In this document: piece after piece, positions 1-7,332 of the stretch
Layout: every line of letters starts with the position of its first letter
Numbering within the stretch: position 1 is the first letter of the stretch
Source of the DNA: Gammaproteobacteria bacterium
GTDB taxonomy: Bacteria; Pseudomonadota; Gammaproteobacteria; Methylococcales; Methylomonadaceae
NCBI GenBank assembly: GCA_018830325.1
Contig: JAHJSQ010000144.1
Location: forward strand, 1 to 34,826
DNA: 34,826 nucleotides
Direction of reading: 5' to 3'
Translations under genes and position numbers: made by a program
Notes under the pieces: model-generated
Seen by the model: only the letters and a program-made list of their open reading frames with translations
Databases searched by the model: none
Told to the model about the DNA's origin: nothing

Positions 1-52
1 ACCATTTATTGTCACTTAACATTAGCGGATCACCTAACGCTAGACGAACCGC

Positions 53-146
53 GTAGGGTACGCTGTGCGTACCATGGTAACCCCGCGATATTCATGTGCC
101 AACCGAACCGCCAGGGCACGGCTTTGGTACGCGCAGCGTATCCTAC
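53..146. repeat. MITE-like element with 21-bp imperfect terminal inverted repeats (family B)
   Basis: The left arm (53-73) and the reverse complement of the right arm (126-146) agree at about 19 of 21 positions. Each arm is itself nearly palindromic: the left one contains GGTACGC, TGT, GCGTACC. The left arm recurs base for base at 13377-13397, so this is a dispersed family. It encodes no protein. The architecture is that of a non-autonomous palindromic element; the partner transposase, if there is one, is not in this window. Confidence 0.7.
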
Positions 147-425
147 AATTTATGTATAACGATGAGCGCTCGGCGTGGGAATGCTTGAGTACCGCTCATT
201 AGGTTATGAAATTTTGGCAGCGCTTGGTTAGGAAATATTCCTTTAGATAGGGAGGTGAATTATCCAAGCAATCAGTAAAGACAATTGTCATGTGAATTGA
301 AATATAATATCGATTTTGGCACACTAGAGTAAAAAAGAAATCGGAGATTTATTTTTTACATGTCTATCGAACGAGCCAAGGTAAAATCAGGGGTTCGATC
401 CTATTGATTTTATATTGCTTTTAAC

Positions 426-510
426 GTAAGTATTCAGCCCCCTGAATTTCCCTTTTTCAAAGAGGGGAGCAAAGTTCTAGTTTTTTTTAATGCAGGGGCT
501 GAATAATTAC
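426..510. repeat. MITE-like element bounded by GTAAGTATTCAG-type ends (family A, copy 1)
   Basis: The left end (426-441) reads GTAAGTATTCAGCCCC. The right end (495-510) reads GGGGCTGAATAATTAC, which is its reverse complement with one mismatch. Copies with the same ends lie at 13454-13551 and 19826-19919. All three are 85-100 bp, non-coding, and differ in the middle. This copy ends just before the response regulator gene, so it may affect that gene's transcription or leader RNA. Confidence 0.75.
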
Positions 511-529
511 CTTTTAACGAATTATTAAT

Positions 530-1171
530 ATGATAAAAGTTTTGCTTGTTGATGATCATGAAATTGTTCGTTCCGGTGTTGAAGCGCTTTTAAATAAAGC
601 CGGTGATATTCAGGTTGTGGCGGTGGCAAAAACCGGTGAGGAGAGCGTCGAGGCGGTGACAGAGTTGCACCCCGATGTGGTAGTCATGGATATCAGCATG
701 CCGGGCATTGGCGGCGTTGAAGCTTGTCGGCGAATTCTGCAAGATAATCCGGACATGAAGATTATTGTGCTGTCTGTTTGTAACGACGGGCCGATACCTC
801 TGCAGCTTTTGAAAATGGGGGTGTTAGGCTTTATTTCCAAAAGTTCGCCGGTCGATGAAATGGTCGCCGCGATTCGAAAAATTATGGCCGGGCAGCGCTA
901 TTTGTGCGCGGAGGTAGCCAACAATTTAGCATTCATGAAGTTGCCCGGTAATGATTCTCCTTTCTCAAAGCTTTCCCAAAGGGAGTCGGAAGTGGTTTCG
1001 TTAATCCTACAAGGCAAAACGATAAAAGAAATGTCGGGTATGCTGACGCTTAGCGATAAAACGATTAACACTTATCGATATCGGCTTTACGATAAATTAA
1101 AAGTGAAGAACGATGTCGAATTAACGCGGCTTGCCATCAAATTCGATTATATCGATTCCGCATCGATTTAA
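530..1171 (+). CDS. GacA/UvrY-type LuxR-family response regulator
   Basis: This is a two-component DNA-binding regulator of 213 residues, the usual size for GacA/UvrY. The N-terminal receiver domain (about 1-120) has the acidic pair in LLVDDHE, the phospho-acceptor Asp in VVMDISMPG (about residue 54) and the conserved Lys in FISKSS. A LuxR helix-turn-helix (about 148-205) contains LSQRESEVV and KTINTYRYRLYDKL, closely matching GacA. In relatives GacA is phosphorylated by a BarA/GacS kinase and switches on small RNAs that sequester CsrA; neither partner is visible here. The gene converges on the mtdB pair with only 34 bases between, so coupling to C1 metabolism is conceivable but unproven. Confidence 0.88.
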   Translation: MIKVLLVDDHEIVRSGVEALLNKAGDIQVVAVAKTGEESVEAVTELHPDVVVMDISMPGIGGVEACRRILQDNPDMKIIVLSVCNDGPIPLQLLKMGVLGFISKSSPVDEMVAAIRKIMAGQRYLCAEVANNLAFMKLPGNDSPFSKLSQRESEVVSLILQGKTIKEMSGMLTLSDKTINTYRYRLYDKLKVKNDVELTRLAIKFDYIDSASI

Positions 1172-1205
1172 GCGATACGGAATCATGGGGTAAGAGGAAG
1201 GTTAT

Positions 1206-2102
1206 TTATAAAATTTCCCTGGCTTTGGCAAAGGCATTTCTAAAGTCTAAAAATAAAGGTTTATCGGTAGTCAGCATTGATGCTAACAACAGGTGTTGTA
1301 ACTGATATTTAACATTACCGACTGCTAGTGCGCCGACGCCGCTTGCGTTAGGTGCGTACTCCATGGGTTTGCCAAAATCATTGAGTTTTATGCCTTCGAT
1401 ACCGGTCGGTGGGACCGCATTGACATCGCCGGCTACCTTGAGTGCTTTGGCGTGGCTCAGTATTTTGCTGCTGATGACTTGTATGCCGGCTTTCGCGGTA
1501 CAGAAAATGATGTCGGCATCGGCGATTAGTTCCACTTTCTGTTCATACGAAGAAGCGCAGGCGCCTTTTAGGTTGGATTTGAAGCGTCTGTTATATTCTT
1601 TAGCTAAATCATTGGCGGTTTCGGCTGAAAGATGATCGACCAATACTGTATCCGCGCCTTCTAGCGAAGCTATGACCCCGGTGGCAATGCCGACCGGTCC
1701 GGTGCCGCCGAACACCAATGCTTTGGCGTCTTTCAAGTCAAGGTTATGCTTGGTCTTCAGTTCTTTTTCAACGCAACCCACTAGTGCCGCAGCGGTTGTG
1801 AATGCACCGCTGGGATCGGCGAATACTGAAATTTCAAAAGGCGGAACCATCGCTTGTTCTGCGGCGCTCAGCATGTCTATTGCCAGACCGATATCCCGTC
1901 CTCCGATAAATAGACCGGTGCGCTTCACACCGTTTGGCCCCCTGGAAAAAATGGCATCTTGCGTCAATCCGTGAACGCCGTCCAGTTTGACATTGCTGTA
2001 AGGTATTAAAACATCGAATCCCGCGTCCAAAGCCATATTGACATCGAAAGGGCTATTATTGGGCATCGGGTCCAGCATATGCAGGATGCTGCGCTTCTCC
2101 AT
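1206..2102 (-). CDS. mtdB: Methylene-tetrahydromethanopterin dehydrogenase paralogue (second gene of tandem pair)
   Basis: MtdB oxidises methylene-H4MPT to methenyl-H4MPT in the cytoplasmic formaldehyde oxidation pathway of methylotrophs. The 298-residue protein aligns along its full length with MtdB: SPFDVN-like N-terminus (SILHMLDPMPNNSPFDVNMA), IFSRGP, FADPSGAFTTAAA, the Rossmann motif VFGGTGPVG, DVNAVPPTGI and ALAVGNVKYQ. The strand following the glycine motif ends in LVDH. An acidic residue at that point usually favours NAD over NADP, whereas the upstream paralogue has VGRQ. The ATG start has a good ribosome site (AGAGGAA). It lies 25 bases behind the first copy, so the pair is probably one transcript. 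Exact cofactor use is inferred only. Confidence 0.85.
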   Translation of the reverse strand: MEKRSILHMLDPMPNNSPFDVNMALDAGFDVLIPYSNVKLDGVHGLTQDAIFSRGPNGVKRTGLFIGGRDIGLAIDMLSAAEQAMVPPFEISVFADPSGAFTTAAALVGCVEKELKTKHNLDLKDAKALVFGGTGPVGIATGVIASLEGADTVLVDHLSAETANDLAKEYNRRFKSNLKGACASSYEQKVELIADADIIFCTAKAGIQVISSKILSHAKALKVAGDVNAVPPTGIEGIKLNDFGKPMEYAPNASGVGALAVGNVKYQLQHLLLASMLTTDKPLFLDFRNAFAKAREIL

Positions 2103-2127
2103 AGGATTTCCTCTTTATTTAAAATCG

Positions 2128-3036
2128 TTAGGCTTTGGTTTTGATGAAGTCCCGAGCAACTTCGAATGCATGGGTAAAATGCAAGTAGACAGGTTTTTCG
2201 GCATCAAGCATGATCTTCAGCAGTTTGTTTTGCGCTTGGTATTTGACATTGCCGATAGCCAATGCGCCAATGCCGACTGCGCCGCTTTTCGATCCGGGCA
2301 GAGGCGTGCCGTTATGGAAGGCGTCGAGTCCGGCGATTCCTGATGGCGGAACGGCGTTGACATCGGCCGCGACTTTTAATTGCGGTGCCGAAGCGATTAG
2401 CTCGGCGCTTAAGAGTTCGATTCCGGCGGCTCCTGTAGCGAAGACTATATCGGCGGTTTTCATAAATTCGGCTTTGTCCGCATCCGCGCCGGCCATGATT
2501 TGGATAGCGCCTTCACCGAATTCGTTGCTGCAAAGATCGGCAATACGCTGGGCTTTTTCGAGTTGGCGTCCGACGATTCTTACGTTTGCACCGGCCTGAG
2601 CGGCTATAACCGCTGCTGCTTGACCTACCGGCCCGGTACCTCCCAAGGCGAGCACGTTTTTGCCTTCAAGAGTGGTGTTGAAATTTTTTTGCAACTCGTT
2701 TTCAACCGCTGCGACCATGCCGGCTGCCGTCGTAAATGCACCGCTCGGGTCGGCGAAAACGGAGACTTCAAAAGGCGGGACCATCGAGTTTTTGGCGGTT
2801 TTAAGCATATCGAGCGCTTGTTTGGTATCCCTGCCGCCGATAAAAATGCCGGTTTTTTTCAAGCTTTTAGGGCTGCGTGAAAAAATAGCATCTTGCACTA
2901 GGCCGCGTACTTCGCTGGGTTCTACATTGATGTAAGGTATTGCCGAAACCCAGCCCGCGTCGAGCGCCATATTGACGTCGAACGGACTTAGGTTTTTAGC
3001 GGTTGTGAGCATATGTAAAATAAATGGTTTTTCCAC
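2128..3036 (-). CDS. mtdB: Methylene-tetrahydromethanopterin dehydrogenase (first gene of tandem pair)
   Basis: This 302-residue MtdB homologue resembles the Methylobacterium enzyme from end to end: FILHMLTTAKNLSPFDVN at the start, IFSRSP, GIFIGGRDT, VSVFADPSGAFTTAA, the nucleotide-binding ALGGTGPVGQ, DVNAVPPSGI and GIGALAIGNVKYQ. After the glycine motif the fold reads RIVGRQ; a basic residue there is typical of NADP-binding enzymes. The start appears to be GTG at 3036, with a strong GAGGGGGG ribosome site just upstream. It is the promoter-proximal gene of the pair and is separated from the divergent cyclo-ligase gene by about 500 bases of repeats. Confidence 0.9.
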   Translation of the reverse strand: MEKPFILHMLTTAKNLSPFDVNMALDAGWVSAIPYINVEPSEVRGLVQDAIFSRSPKSLKKTGIFIGGRDTKQALDMLKTAKNSMVPPFEVSVFADPSGAFTTAAGMVAAVENELQKNFNTTLEGKNVLALGGTGPVGQAAAVIAAQAGANVRIVGRQLEKAQRIADLCSNEFGEGAIQIMAGADADKAEFMKTADIVFATGAAGIELLSAELIASAPQLKVAADVNAVPPSGIAGLDAFHNGTPLPGSKSGAVGIGALAIGNVKYQAQNKLLKIMLDAEKPVYLHFTHAFEVARDFIKTKA

Positions 3037-3067
3037 GGGTTCCCCCCTCTTTAAAGTTTAGCGACCC

Positions 3068-3073
3068 AGTATA
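3068..3073 (-). promoter_or_regulatory. Candidate -10 box for the mtdB pair
   Basis: On the minus strand this reads TATACT, about 32 bases upstream of the GTG start and in an AT-rich context. No good -35 match stands at 17 bases, so it is only a plausible promoter. Confidence 0.35.
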
Positions 3074-3227
3074 AAAGAAAATAAAGCATTTTAAAAATGG
3101 CTAGCGCTTTTTGTGAGCGGTAAACTACGACTGGGTAATTAAAACGTTGGTGTATTTTGGGCGATAAAAGACTTCCTGATTAGCAGGTTTCTTCAGCTAA
3201 AGCCCAAAAATCAGGATATCCCTGGCA

Positions 3228-3250
3228 GGACGGGGTTTGCAACCCCGTCC
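3228..3250. repeat. Perfect palindrome, 10-bp arms
   Basis: GGACGGGGTT and AACCCCGTCC flank TGC. No T-run follows, and neither neighbour transcribes toward it, so a terminator role is unlikely. Confidence 0.7.
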
Positions 3251-3308
3251 TAAACGTTTCGACTTTGGCCGAAGTCAGCCGAAATGTTTAGGGCAAACCG
3301 AAAAGTTG

Positions 3309-3332
3309 GGGACGGGTTAAATAACCCGTCCC
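3309..3332. repeat. Palindromic repeat unit also found at 12286-12310
   Basis: GACGGGTTA and TAACCCGTC flank AA, with GG/CC extending the stem. The unit plus its downstream bases (CCCGCAGAAGG) matches 12286-12314, where the second arm has decayed (AACTTGTC). A third, unrelated palindrome type lies next to each copy. Confidence 0.65.
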
Positions 3333-3381
3333 GCAGAAGGTATATACTTTTCGTACTTCAAGTTTCGGCAGTGCCTGAGGA

Positions 3382-3478
3382 GGCGCCGGGGTGCTCGGCA
3401 AAGGCTTTGCCAGCATGGAGCTGGCATAGAGCCTACAGGGACGTATTCACGGCGTCCTTTGACGGGCACCCCGGTGCC
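3382..3478. repeat. Inverted-repeat element with core shared with 20189-20293
   Basis: The ends 3382-3394 and 3466-3478 form a 13-bp inverted repeat with one mismatch. The middle (about 3431-3456) carries GGACGTATTCACGGCGTCC, which is present in reverse orientation at about 20213-20231. The shared core inside different ends suggests a mobile or recombining repeat family. Confidence 0.65.
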
Positions 3479-3498
3479 GAATTTTGATCTACGAGGGG

Positions 3499-3504
3499 TA
3501 TAAT
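3499..3504 (+). promoter_or_regulatory. Candidate -10 box for the cyclo-ligase operon
   Basis: A perfect TATAAT lies 34 bases before the ATG and just beyond the end of the 3382-3478 repeat. The matching -35 is weak, so the call rests on the -10 and its position. Confidence 0.4.
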
Positions 3505-3537
3505 TGATCTTGAATCGAAAAATCAATTTGATGAACC

Positions 3538-4140
3538 ATGATGCACATTGATAAAGCTCAACAGCGGCGAAAGGCTTATGATGCCCGGAACGCTCAGCGC
3601 GATAAGGATGCGGTTAGCCGGGAGATAGTCGATAAATTCCTAGGGCATGCCGCTTATCAGCAGGCCAAGACGGTTATGTTTTATCTACATTGCCGCTCCG
3701 AAGTTAGGACTCGCGATAGGGTTCGCGAGCAGTTATCGGGCGATAAGCAGGTGATTGTTCCTTATTGCACCAAGGACGCCGATGGTCAAAACCGATTGGG
3801 TCTTTGGAAGCTCGAGGGCTTGCAAGAATTGCAGCCTGGAACGTGGGGCATACTCGAGCCGCCGAAGGAGCGGTGGGGCGAGTCCGGGAAGGAAATAGCG
3901 CCCGAAGCTTTGGACTTAGTCATGGTTCCGGGTGTTGCTTTCGATAGAAGCGGAGGGCGCTTAGGTAATGGCGCCGGTTATTACGATCGTCTGTTGAAAA
4001 GTGTCGGAAAAGATACGGTGCTAATCGGGGTCTGTTTCGAAACGCAGATAATGCCTGAAATTGTCATGGAGGCGCATGATATTTATATGGATTATGTAAT
4101 AACAGAAACTGCAATCTATAAGGGTAGGGGAAGATTTTGA
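3538..4140 (+). CDS. 5-formyltetrahydrofolate cyclo-ligase
   Basis: This enzyme (5,10-methenyltetrahydrofolate synthetase, YgfA family, EC 6.3.3.2) uses ATP to return 5-formyl-THF to the active folate pool. The 200-residue length is typical. Diagnostic motifs are the N-terminal basic helix (QQRRKAYDARNAQRD), VMFYLHCRSEV, DLVMVPGVAFDRSGGRLG and NGAGYYDRLL, where the glycine-rich loop binds ATP and folate. The start is ATG 3538 or the adjacent ATG 3541; neither has a strong ribosome site. The stop overlaps or abuts the next gene. Placement beside the mtdB pair fits a cell with heavy one-carbon traffic, although this is a general folate enzyme. Confidence 0.93.
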   Translation: MMHIDKAQQRRKAYDARNAQRDKDAVSREIVDKFLGHAAYQQAKTVMFYLHCRSEVRTRDRVREQLSGDKQVIVPYCTKDADGQNRLGLWKLEGLQELQPGTWGILEPPKERWGESGKEIAPEALDLVMVPGVAFDRSGGRLGNGAGYYDRLLKSVGKDTVLIGVCFETQIMPEIVMEAHDIYMDYVITETAIYKGRGRF

Positions 4141-4142
4141 CG

Positions 4143-5294
4143 ATGTCATGGACGCAATTAAAGGAACAGCTAGCAGAAACGCCTGCCTTTGTTTACGACC
4201 TTGATGCGATTGAATCAACATTGCAGACCTTGAGCAATCTTCGCGATCGTTCGGGATGTAAGGTTTTATATTCTGTTAAATCCCTGCCTCTTTTGCCGAT
4301 TTTGCATATGATGCGGCCTTATCTCGATGGTTTTTCGGTGAGCTCTTTGTTCGAAGCAAGGTTGGCTTCTGAAGTATTGGCCGGAAATGGATCGGTGCAT
4401 TTGACTACGCCCGGCATACGAGCGGACGAAGTCGAAGAGCTGACGCGGATTTGCTCGCATGTCAGTTGCAATTCCTATCGTCAGCTGGATTTGTTTACAA
4501 AGTATTGGGAACAAGGCGCTTCGGTCGGTTTACGTTTGAATCCTAAGCTCTCGTTCTTGGATGATCGGCGCTACGATCCATGTCGGCCTTATTCGAAACT
4601 CGGCATCGATTTGGAGGGGTTAGATATGAATGCCCTGAGCGGTCGGATTAAAGGATTGCATTTCCATAACATCTTTTCGGCATCGGACTTCGACCCGCTC
4701 GTTCAAACCTTGACGGCGATAAGAAATCGGCTCGGCAACGTATTTTCTAGGTTGGAATGGTTGAATCTCGGCGGAGGTTATTTATACGATCAAATCGGGC
4801 AGTTCGATATTTTTATCGATTCGGTCAAGCAATTGCGCAAGGAATTCGGACTCGAAGTATTGATTGAGCCGGGCAAGGCCTTGGTTGGAAGGGCCGGCTA
4901 TTTGGCGACTTCGGTCGTCGATTGTTTCGTCAGCGACGGCAAATCCATCGCGGTATTGGATACCTCGGTCAATCATCATCCCGAAGTCTTCGAATACCAA
5001 TGGCATCCGCCGTTGCTTGAGCATTGCCCTAATGGGCGGTATTCGGCGATTTTGGCGGGATCGACATGTCTGGCCGGAGACATTTTCGGAGAATATCGTT
5101 TCGATCGACCGTTGCAAGAGGGAGATCGATTGGTGTTTTCGGATGCCGGCGCCTATGCCTTGGTCAAAGCGCATCGTTTCAACGGCTATAATCTACCGGA
5201 CATATACGGCATGACTTCGGGAAATGTATTCTTGCTGAAGCGTCATACCTATCAACATTACTACGATCAGTGGTCGGGGCTTGCGCCGACTTGA
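4143..5294 (+). CDS. Carboxynorspermidine decarboxylase-like PLP enzyme (NspC family)
   Basis: This is a fold-III PLP decarboxylase of about 383 residues. NspC decarboxylates carboxynorspermidine or carboxyspermidine in the alternative polyamine pathway. Visible features are the PLP lysine in YSVKSLP (about residue 46), LRLNPKLS, the YDPCRPYSKLG segment characteristic of NspC, GLHFHN, the glycine loop NLGGGYL, EPGKAL, and near the C-terminus the catalytic-cysteine segment GSTCLAGD followed by DAGAYA. The frame could begin at TTG 4137, overlapping the previous stop, but ATG 4143 sits better behind the AGGGGAAG ribosome site. The partner carboxynorspermidine dehydrogenase is not nearby. It is divergent enough that another amino-acid-derived substrate is possible. 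Confidence 0.72.
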   Translation: MSWTQLKEQLAETPAFVYDLDAIESTLQTLSNLRDRSGCKVLYSVKSLPLLPILHMMRPYLDGFSVSSLFEARLASEVLAGNGSVHLTTPGIRADEVEELTRICSHVSCNSYRQLDLFTKYWEQGASVGLRLNPKLSFLDDRRYDPCRPYSKLGIDLEGLDMNALSGRIKGLHFHNIFSASDFDPLVQTLTAIRNRLGNVFSRLEWLNLGGGYLYDQIGQFDIFIDSVKQLRKEFGLEVLIEPGKALVGRAGYLATSVVDCFVSDGKSIAVLDTSVNHHPEVFEYQWHPPLLEHCPNGRYSAILAGSTCLAGDIFGEYRFDRPLQEGDRLVFSDAGAYALVKAHRFNGYNLPDIYGMTSGNVFLLKRHTYQHYYDQWSGLAPT

Positions 5295-5327
5295 ACTATG
5301 CGAAGCATATCGACAGGAGAAAAACAC

Positions 5328-6323
5328 ATGAAGGCAGTTTTAATGACCGGAGCCGGCGGCCCCGAGATGTTGCAATTGGCGGATATCGCGGAGCCGAATA
5401 TCGTTAAACCGACCGAATTGAAAGTCAGGCTCAAGGCGGCCGGTATTAATCCGATCGATACCAAGGTTAGAAGTAACGGTTTGTTTTATCCGGACGCTCT
5501 GCCGGCAGTACTAGGTTGCGACGGTGCCGGCGTTGTTGTCGAAGTGGGCGCCGAGGTACAAAATTTCAAGCCCGGCGATGAAGTTTGGTTTTGTAATGGA
5601 GGGTTGGGGCGGGAGCCTGGCAATTATGCCGAATATACCGTGCTCGATAGCCGTTGGGTCGCGCTTAAGCCTAAGTCTTTGTCATTCGTCGAGGCGGCGG
5701 CTTTGCCATTGGTGTTGATTACTGCGTGGGGCGCGTTATTCGATCGCGGCGGTTTGCAGGACGGCCAAACCGTCCTGGTTCATGCCGGGGCAGGCGGCGT
5801 CGGTCATGTCGCGATACAATTGGCTAAATTAGAAGGAGCCGAGGTTCTAACGACGGTAAGTTCTGAATCGAAAGCTGATTTTGTCTTAAGCCTAGGCGCG
5901 GATCAAGCAATCGATTATCGTCAATGCAACTTCGCCGAAAGAGTTAATGAATTAACCGGCGGGCGAGGGGCCGATGTCGTTTTGGATACGGTCGGACCTG
6001 AAGTGTTCAAAGACAGCATCGAAGCCACTGCGCATTTCGGAAGCTTGGTCACGCTTCTCGACCCCGGAGCCTTGAATTGGTCGGAAGCGCGGATGCGCAA
6101 TCTCAAAATCGGTTTCGAACTGATGTTGACGCCGATGTTGCGAGATCTAGATGCGGCGCGCGATAAGCATGTCGAAATCCTTAATCGTTGCGCCGAATTT
6201 ATCGAATTCGGAAATTTGCGAGGGGTTGTCGGGCATTGCTTATCGTTAAACCAAGCCGCCGAAGCGCATCGCTTGATCGGTGAAGGCCATACTCAAGGCA
6301 AGATAGTATTAGAAATAATTTAA
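5328..6323 (+). CDS. Zinc-free quinone oxidoreductase-type MDR protein
   Basis: This is a 331-residue member of the medium-chain dehydrogenase/reductase superfamily, quinone oxidoreductase branch. Such enzymes use NADPH to reduce quinones or enones. The N-terminal GroES-like domain has AAGINPIDTKVR and the LGCDGAGVV turn; the Rossmann domain has the nucleotide motif AGAGGVGHVAIQLAK and GADQAIDYR; the C-terminus ends QGKIVLEI as usual. The catalytic zinc Cys/His set of alcohol dehydrogenases is absent. ATG 5328 is preferred over the upstream in-frame ATG 5298 because of the adjacent CAGGAG ribosome site and the family start MKAV. It lies 33 bases after the NspC-like gene and probably shares its transcript; its substrate is unknown. 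Confidence 0.87.
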   Translation: MKAVLMTGAGGPEMLQLADIAEPNIVKPTELKVRLKAAGINPIDTKVRSNGLFYPDALPAVLGCDGAGVVVEVGAEVQNFKPGDEVWFCNGGLGREPGNYAEYTVLDSRWVALKPKSLSFVEAAALPLVLITAWGALFDRGGLQDGQTVLVHAGAGGVGHVAIQLAKLEGAEVLTTVSSESKADFVLSLGADQAIDYRQCNFAERVNELTGGRGADVVLDTVGPEVFKDSIEATAHFGSLVTLLDPGALNWSEARMRNLKIGFELMLTPMLRDLDAARDKHVEILNRCAEFIEFGNLRGVVGHCLSLNQAAEAHRLIGEGHTQGKIVLEII

Positions 6324-6339
6324 CCGGCGGAATGACGCG

Positions 6340-7203
6340 TTATCGGTGCGGGTAAAATATGTTGAAAATCTCCTCGAATTGATCGTGGACTTTGTCGATG
6401 ATATCGCTTAGTTGCTCGTCGGAAATGCCGATTTCCGATAGGTCTGTTTCAGTATCGAAAAAGGCCATTTTAGCTATCCGGTTGGCCGATCTGACAATAG
6501 CACCTGCGGTTTGATAGCGTCCGGTGCTGTCGGGGTGGGCATGCAAGGCAATCGTTTCGCTAATGATTTCAGGCAGCTTCCATAATCTAGCGAGTTCCGC
6601 CCCGGTTTCATAATGATCGAAACCGATTATGTTTCGTTCGGTTTTTATTTCATCGGCATCGGTCGATTCGACTAGTAATCCGACTTCTCGGGCTAATTCG
6701 GGAATGCGGCGATAAAATACCAGTTTGCCGATTTCATGGAGTAAGCCGCAAATAAAAATAGCTTCGTCGTTTTCGTCAGTGTCCCAATGGGCTGCTAATT
6801 CTCTAGCGGTTAATGCGCTTCTTAGGCTCATCGCCCAAAAGTCATGCATGGACAGCATACCGTTCGGTAGCATCGAGAACCGATCTATGATCAATGTGCT
6901 CAACACTAAGTTTTGAAGTTCTTGCGTGCCGATCAGCGTGATGGCATGGCTGATCGTGACGATGCGTGATGGGAAACCGAAAAAAGCGCTATTGACCAAT
7001 TTCAATAAGCGTATCGATAAAGCCGGGTCCTTTTCGATAATTTTGCCGGCATCGACGATCGATTTATACGGATCTTCAAGCGTTTTTTTTAGCTCGAAAT
7101 AAATTGCCGGCGGCGATGTTAATTGAAGATCGCCTTTCAATAAATCGGCTGCGGTTAAATTGGACGAGTCGGAATGCGGCATTGGCAAAACGGATTTCTT
7201 CAT
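6340..7203 (-). CDS. HDOD domain protein
   Basis: This is a 287-residue single-domain HDOD protein, a signalling output module related to HD phosphohydrolases but usually without the metal-binding residues. Visible family features are LTSPPAIYFELKKTLEDP, IIEKDPALSIRLLKLVNSAFFG, ISHAITLIGTQELQNLVLS, the degenerate HD segment LLHEIGKLVF (HE instead of HD) and FDHYETGAELARLWKLP. The gene runs toward the quinone-oxidoreductase gene with a 16-base gap and away from the REC-GGDEF-EAL gene across a 129-base intergenic region. HDOD proteins often sit beside c-di-GMP proteins, so a shared signalling role is reasonable inference; nothing in the sequence identifies a partner. Confidence 0.9.
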   Translation of the reverse strand: MKKSVLPMPHSDSSNLTAADLLKGDLQLTSPPAIYFELKKTLEDPYKSIVDAGKIIEKDPALSIRLLKLVNSAFFGFPSRIVTISHAITLIGTQELQNLVLSTLIIDRFSMLPNGMLSMHDFWAMSLRSALTARELAAHWDTDENDEAIFICGLLHEIGKLVFYRRIPELAREVGLLVESTDADEIKTERNIIGFDHYETGAELARLWKLPEIISETIALHAHPDSTGRYQTAGAIVRSANRIAKMAFFDTETDLSEIGISDEQLSDIIDKVHDQFEEIFNIFYPHR

Positions 7204-7332
7204 TATACTTGTTAAAGTTTTGACATTTTATAGTGTATTGCAGTCAAGCTTAGGTGAGGCTTGCGATAAATCAAGGGCTTCATCGAGAAATAGTCCGAAT
7301 CGGAAGCCGTCAAGCATTTAACACATCAACCA

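Larger units (their letters stand above)
1..529. other. Non-coding, repeat-bearing region upstream of the response regulator gene
   Basis: No credible coding region is visible here. The stretch holds two MITE-like inverted-repeat elements, at 53-146 and 426-510, listed separately. The remainder, about 147-425, is AT-rich, and I saw neither a clear sigma-70 promoter nor an RNA gene. The regulator's promoter probably lies in 150-425, or is supplied by the repeat that ends 19 bases before its start codon. Confidence 0.6.
3037..3537. other. Intergenic region of palindromic repeats between mtdB and the cyclo-ligase gene
   Basis: No supported gene lies here; the short ORFs on both strands fall across palindromes. 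Visible structure: a perfect 10-bp-arm palindrome at 3228-3250; an 11-bp-arm imperfect inverted repeat at 3251-3290; a palindrome at 3309-3332 that recurs at 12286-12310; and an element with 13-bp inverted ends at 3382-3478. As both flanking genes read outward, these hairpins are not terminators for them and look like dispersed repeats. Confidence 0.65.

Noticed and set aside
3228-3250. Strong hairpin as rho-independent terminator
   Set aside because: Both adjacent genes transcribe away from it and no T-run follows.
3284-3526. Short ORFs on both strands in the mtdB/cyclo-ligase gap
   Set aside because: They run across palindromic repeats, and their residues simply reflect the inverted repeats.
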